In this document: in pieces, positions 60,246 to 64,000 of the stretch
How positions within the stretch are numbered: position 1 is the first letter of the stretch
How the letters are laid out: each line of letters begins with the position of its first letter
Source: Reyranella soli
GTDB taxonomy: Bacteria > Pseudomonadota > Alphaproteobacteria > Reyranellales > Reyranellaceae
NCBI RefSeq assembly: GCF_007992495.1
Contig: NZ_BKAJ01000004.1
Coordinates: 1 to 64,000 of the forward strand
Direction of reading: 5' to 3'
Length of the DNA stretch: 64,000 nucleotides
Translations under genes and position numbers: made by a program
The notes under the pieces: generated by a model
Seen by the model: only the letters and a program-made list of their open reading frames with translations
Database searches by the model: none
Told to the model about the DNA's origin: nothing

Positions 60246-61799
60246 ATGGCCCGCCTTTTTGCATCCAACGGGGCCGATGAATCGTGTAGGACCAGAGTCG
60301 TGGGAAGGGTTTGGCTGAACGCTCTGCTGGTCGTGGTCTCTGTTGCGCTGTGCACCGGCGCGGCCGAGTTTGTCGTGCGCCAACTCGATGCGAACGCCGA
60401 CAACGCGCCTACAGGTCGCCATCTGGACGAGATCGCCCTTGCGCCCGGAGTCGATCGCGCGTGGTTCTTCGCCAATCCGCCGCCGTTGCCAAACCGCAGG
60501 GCGATACCGCAGGAATGGCTCGACCTGGTGAGCAAGGTCGAGCAGAGCGGCGTCACCGAGGGCACACGCCGTGCCGACATGTTCAAGGCCTGGAACGCCA
60601 ACTTCGTCGGCGATCCTTGCCGTCACGCCTATCTCTGCGGCGCGCCGGGGCACCTTTATCTGTACGATCCGCCGTCGGGCGAGGCACGGCCGCCTTACCG
60701 TTTCCTGCCCAACGCGACGACGCCGATTGGCCTGGTCACCAACGACTACGGATTTCGCGGACCACCCGTGCCGTTCGAGCGTCAGCCGCGGACGGTGCGC
60801 ATCGCCTTCATCGGTGCCTCGACGACCGTCGGCAATCACTACTTTCCCTATTCGTATCCCGAGTTCGTCGGCAGCTGGCTGAACATGTGGGCCGCTGCTC
60901 GCAAGCTCGGCGTGAGGTTCGAGATCCTCAACGCGGGCCGTGAAAGCATCACCTCGAGCGACAACGTCGTGATCGTGCGCGACGAAGTGCTGCCGCTGCG
61001 TCCGGACCTGCTCGTCTACTACGAAGGCGCGAACCAGTTCGATCTGCGCACCATGACGGCCGCCACGCCTGGCGGCGCCAGCGCCGCCGGCGACCATTGT
61101 CCGGCGCAGCCGGTTGGCGGCGGCACCGCTGCCAGCGGTTCGTGGTTGACCGACCTTCAATACGAATCGGCGCTGGTTCGACGCATGCAGGCATTGTTCA
61201 GCGCGCGCAGCCTGCCCGAAGGCGGCGCCGAATGGCCGAAGAAGGACTACACGCTGCAGTGGCCCAAGGGTCTCGATGAACGCGATCCCGACATCACCCG
61301 CACCGACCTGCCGGTGCATCTGCCGACTATTCTGCGCGATCTCGATACCATCCGAGCCTCGGGCGACGCCGTCGGGACTGAATTGGTCATCGCGTCATTC
61401 TTCTGGCTGGTGAAGGATGGGATGTTGCTGGATCCTATCCGCCACCGCTCGATCCTCGACCATATCAACCAGAACTACGGACCGTTCCACTATCGCGACA
61501 TGGAGCGGATGGCTGCCTTCCAGAACCGCGTCTTCGCCGAGTATGCCCGTGCGCATGGCCTCGCCTTCATCGACGTGGCGCGGCTGATGCCGTTCGATCC
61601 CGATCTCTTCGTCGACGCCATCCACAACAGCTATGCCGGCGAGCGTCTGCGAGCCTGGGTGTTCCTGCAGGGCCTGGTGCCGATCGTGGAGCGCCATCTG
61701 AAGAGCGGCGCATGGCCCCGGAAATTCGAGGCGTCGAAGAAGCCCGCGCCTGTCTTCAAGCCGCGGTCAATCACCTTCACCTGCACCGGCAAGTCCTGA
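60246..61799 (+). CDS. Membrane-anchored SGNH/GDSL-hydrolase-like protein
   Basis: The 517-residue protein has one N-terminal membrane helix (about 24-40) and a long exported part. RIAFIGASTTVGNHYFPYSYP holds the Ser of the GDS(L) block (here GAS), DLLVYYEGANQFD the Asn block, and DAIHNSYAGE the late His. The architecture resembles AlgX/SGNH-type polysaccharide acetyltransferases or esterases. The substrate is unknown. Confidence 0.8.
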   Translation: MARLFASNGADESCRTRVVGRVWLNALLVVVSVALCTGAAEFVVRQLDANADNAPTGRHLDEIALAPGVDRAWFFANPPPLPNRRAIPQEWLDLVSKVEQSGVTEGTRRADMFKAWNANFVGDPCRHAYLCGAPGHLYLYDPPSGEARPPYRFLPNATTPIGLVTNDYGFRGPPVPFERQPRTVRIAFIGASTTVGNHYFPYSYPEFVGSWLNMWAAARKLGVRFEILNAGRESITSSDNVVIVRDEVLPLRPDLLVYYEGANQFDLRTMTAATPGGASAAGDHCPAQPVGGGTAASGSWLTDLQYESALVRRMQALFSARSLPEGGAEWPKKDYTLQWPKGLDERDPDITRTDLPVHLPTILRDLDTIRASGDAVGTELVIASFFWLVKDGMLLDPIRHRSILDHINQNYGPFHYRDMERMAAFQNRVFAEYARAHGLAFIDVARLMPFDPDLFVDAIHNSYAGERLRAWVFLQGLVPIVERHLKSGAWPRKFEASKKPAPVFKPRSITFTCTGKS

Positions 61800-62010
61800 C
61801 GTCGGATGTTCTGAGAAGGAAGGAGATGCCGGCGGTCCACCCCGAACGCGCCGGCACTCCACACACCTAGTCGACGATCGAAGGGGCCGAACTCCCCCAA
61901 GCACCCCGGCGTCCCTCGATCACTCGACGTCAGTTTTATGAACTGATTGCACCCACGGCGCAATCAATTTCTGACATTATAATTGCATCAAAAAGGCAAA
62001 TATTTTCGAT

Positions 62011-62463
62011 TTACTGCAAGGACACAGTGAGATTGTACGGACTGGGGGCCGGTGCCGCGGCGGGACGCATCGTGACCAGAACCAGGTAATTGCCGTCACG
62101 GGGGATGGCGCCGATCCACGCAGTCGCGTTGTCGGCCGGCCCGGCATCCGGCAGCGTGCCGCCGGTCACGACGGGCAGGCCGTCGGCGCCCTTGGCCAGG
62201 CTCGCATCGACCTTGAAGACCTGGAAGCTGACACCGGTCGCGACCGGCATCACCGACACCATGAGAGTCTGTCCCGCCTTCGCCTGCACGTAGTAGACGC
62301 TGCGGCCACCCGGCGCCAACTGGCCGGCAAGCGTCGTCGAGTTGGAGCCGGGCGGAAAGGTGACGGTCGTCATTCCCGGCAGGGTGTTGACCGATTGGGC
62401 GAAGGCGCGAGCCGAAACAAGCGAGAGTGCGGGAAGCGCGAAGAGAACACGACGACGGATCAT
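62011..62463 (-). CDS. Exported hypothetical beta-sandwich protein
   Basis: From the ATG at 62463 the protein has 150 residues with a signal peptide (MIRRRVLFALPALSLVSARAFAQ). The mature part reads TLAGQLAPGGRSVYYVQAKAGQTLMVSVMP and GNYLVLVTMRP, as in bacterial pre-peptidase C-terminal (PPC)-like beta domains. No catalytic residues are evident. It is downstream of an AT-rich 210-bp gap. Confidence 0.75.
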   Translation of the reverse strand: MIRRRVLFALPALSLVSARAFAQSVNTLPGMTTVTFPPGSNSTTLAGQLAPGGRSVYYVQAKAGQTLMVSVMPVATGVSFQVFKVDASLAKGADGLPVVTGGTLPDAGPADNATAWIGAIPRDGNYLVLVTMRPAAAPAPSPYNLTVSLQ

Positions 62464-62543
62464 GCCGTGACAATCGCATCCCAAGGCACAATCCGTCTAG
62501 CCGAACACAACCGCACGCGGTTCCATCTAGATTGGATGTCGCT

Positions 62544-64000
62544 TTAGGGCGACGCCTCGCGGCTGGTCCTGACCGCATTGGCCACGGCCTCGGCCAGGGC
62601 ATCCTGCCGAAAAGGCTTGGACAGCCGCGGCACGCTGGACTCCGCAGCCGGCGGCAGCTCGGCGTATCCAGTCGCCAGGATGATCGGCATGCCGGGACGA
62701 CGAGCCATGATTGTCTTGGCCAGGTCGCTGCCGGTCATCTTGGGCATGGCGTGATCGGTGATGACGAGGTCGACTGTGGGCGTGCGTTCGAGCCGCTCGA
62801 GCGCCTGCTCGCCGGAGTAGGCCACGACGACGGTATGGCCGAGATCCTCGAGCATCGCGCGCGTGTTGGCGAGCACCAGCGCATCGTCGTCGACGGCCAG
62901 GATGGTGAGCGCCCGGCTCTGCGCGATCGTCCTGATCCCGGCCTCCGACGGCTCGGTCGCGGCCGCCTGCTCGACCGCCGGCAGCCAGAGCTCGGCAGTC
63001 GTGCCTTCGCCCGGCTTGCTGTGCAGGATTAGTTGTCCGCCGAGCTGCTCGACCATGCCGTGAACCATGGAAAGGCCAAGTCCGGTGCCCTTGCCGGTGC
63101 CCTTGGTCGTGAAGAACGGCTCGGTCGCGCGCGTCAGCGTCTCGGCATCCATGCCCTCGCCGGTGTCGCGCAGCGTCAGCCTGACATAGCGGCCGGGGCG
63201 CAGAGGGGCATCGGCCACGGTCGCCTCGTTGCGGGCGGCGATGGTCAGGATGCCGCCAGCCGGCATGGCGTCTCGGGCATTGATCGCGAGGTTGAGCAGC
63301 GCCGTCTCGAGCTGATGCGGATCGGCCATCACGTAGTCGAGAGGCAGCGGAAAGCGCGTTTCGATGGCGATCTGGGGGCCAAGCGAGCGTTGCAGCAGGT
63401 CGCGCATGCCGCGCGTCAGCTCCACCAGATCGACCGGCCGCAGGTCGAGCTCCTGCCGGCGTGCGAAGGCCAGCATGCGCTGCGTCAGGGTGGCGCCGCG
63501 TTGCGCGCCCTGCAGGGCGTTGTCGAGCAGCCGGGTGACGCGAGGATCGTCGTTGGGCAGGTAGCGACGCAACAGATCCAGGCTGCCCAGCACGACGGTC
63601 AGGAGATTGTTGAAGTCGTGCGCCACGCCGCCCGTCAACTTGCCGATCGCTTCGATCTTCTGCGAGTGCGCCAGCGCCTCGCGCGTGCGCTCCAGCGCAA
63701 GCTGCACCTCGCGGCGCTCGGTGATGTCGCGCGTGATCTTGGCGAAACCCACCAGCTTGCCCGACGGATCGCGAATGGCGTCGATCACGACATTGGCCCA
63801 GAAGCGGCTGCCGTCCTTGCGCTGCCGCCACGCCTCGGCCTCGAAGCGTCCTTCGCGCTCGGCGATGGCGAGGCTGCGCGCCGGCTCACCGCGGCTACGA
63901 TCATCGTCGGTATAGAAGATCGAGAAGTGCTGGCCGACGATTTCGTCTGGACCGTAACCCTTGATGCGTTGGGCACCGGCGTTCCAGTTGCTGACGATGC
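62544..64000 (-). CDS. Hybrid histidine kinase (PAS-HisKA-HATPase-REC), 5' end outside the window
   Basis: The frame is open from the window end. A PAS domain reads QRIKGYGPDEIVGQHFSIFY and WRQRKDGSRFWANVVIDAI. The dimerisation/phosphoacceptor box GGVAHDFNNLL, the ATPase N box LLNLAINARDAM and the G boxes DTGEGMD and GKGTGLGLSM follow. The C-terminal receiver has the Asp in LVITDHAMP and Lys in LSKPFR. It is a membrane or cytoplasmic sensor; the signal is unknown because the N-terminus is missing. Confidence 0.93.
   Translation of the reverse strand, partial: IVSNWNAGAQRIKGYGPDEIVGQHFSIFYTDDDRSRGEPARSLAIAEREGRFEAEAWRQRKDGSRFWANVVIDAIRDPSGKLVGFAKITRDITERREVQLALERTREALAHSQKIEAIGKLTGGVAHDFNNLLTVVLGSLDLLRRYLPNDDPRVTRLLDNALQGAQRGATLTQRMLAFARRQELDLRPVDLVELTRGMRDLLQRSLGPQIAIETRFPLPLDYVMADPHQLETALLNLAINARDAMPAGGILTIAARNEATVADAPLRPGRYVRLTLRDTGEGMDAETLTRATEPFFTTKGTGKGTGLGLSMVHGMVEQLGGQLILHSKPGEGTTAELWLPAVEQAAATEPSEAGIRTIAQSRALTILAVDDDALVLANTRAMLEDLGHTVVVAYSGEQALERLERTPTVDLVITDHAMPKMTGSDLAKTIMARRPGMPIILATGYAELPPAAESSVPRLSKPFRQDALAEAVANAVRTSREASP

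Overview
The window is GC-rich, densely coded chromosomal DNA from an alphaproteobacterium. The evidence is an F1-ATPase zeta-type inhibitor (DUF1476, alphaproteobacterial), a map/radC neighbourhood, twin-arginine and ATGA-coupled gene styles, and many small oxidoreductase, SnoaL-like and PRC-barrel genes. The catabolic flavour (enoyl-CoA hydratase and luciferase-like families, fumarylacetoacetate hydrolase, phenol-hydroxylase type FAD monooxygenase, Rieske oxygenase) suits a soil or water heterotroph of the Hyphomicrobiales/Rhodospirillales type. Genus cannot be fixed from sequence reading alone. I see no tRNA, rRNA, CRISPR array, transposase or integrase.

Layout. 0-5 kb: enoyl-CoA hydratase, then a minus-strand run of double-hotdog dehydratase, exported carbonic-anhydrase-like protein, polyprenyl-phosphate glycosyltransferase and methyltransferase. 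4-12 kb: zeta inhibitor, SDR, luciferase-like monooxygenase, purB, a three-gene HAD phosphatase operon with a tandem duplication, and an FAH-family hydrolase. 12-19 kb: hydrolase/TetR pair, membrane class III cyclase overlapping a gamma-glutamylcyclotransferase, and an ArsR-SRPBCC-transglutaminase-DUF899 operon with a candidate operator on the ArsR start codon. 19-30 kb: an AhpD-like gene with a frameshift, DUF72, Wzx-like flippase, MFS, hydrolases, FAD monooxygenase, amidohydrolase, cupin.

30-44 kb is the accessory part. Three antisense remnants of the 3' end of radC (about 30.6, 33.1 and 35.9 kb) lie before the intact radC at 43.7-44.7 kb. Each remnant is followed by the same short palindrome (CGTGATCNTCACGCT). 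Between them sit cargo genes: Rieske oxygenase, a MarC fragment, an Ada-AraC-AlkA protein that has lost its glycosylase domain, a drug-efflux MFS, a winged-helix/TPR regulator, SDR plus AraC, an NDH-2-like flavoprotein, a metallo-beta-lactamase-fold enzyme and a cyclic-nucleotide-binding MscS channel. This looks like repeated accretion of DNA at the radC 3' end.

45-64 kb: map, then a tightly overlapping CinA-like/AbrB/amidase/racemase operon, a BASS transporter, an exported HELIH protein, MscS, creatininase-like protein (one metal ligand replaced), PRC-barrel protein, two adjacent paralogues of a small STAS-like family (a third lies at 59.7 kb), a lone receiver domain, matrixin-type protease, a second luciferase-like monooxygenase, an SGNH-like membrane protein and the 3' part of a hybrid histidine kinase that runs off the window.

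The strongest non-coding signal is a pair of diverged intergenic elements (19189-19480 and 44743-45030). They share a 22-bp palindromic start, a TTGA(C/T)(C/T)-17-TATATT promoter, a nearly invariant 35-nt core and a hairpin with a compensatory base-pair change. A dispersed family of GGA-loop hairpins, whose arms differ but stay complementary, punctuates gene ends elsewhere.
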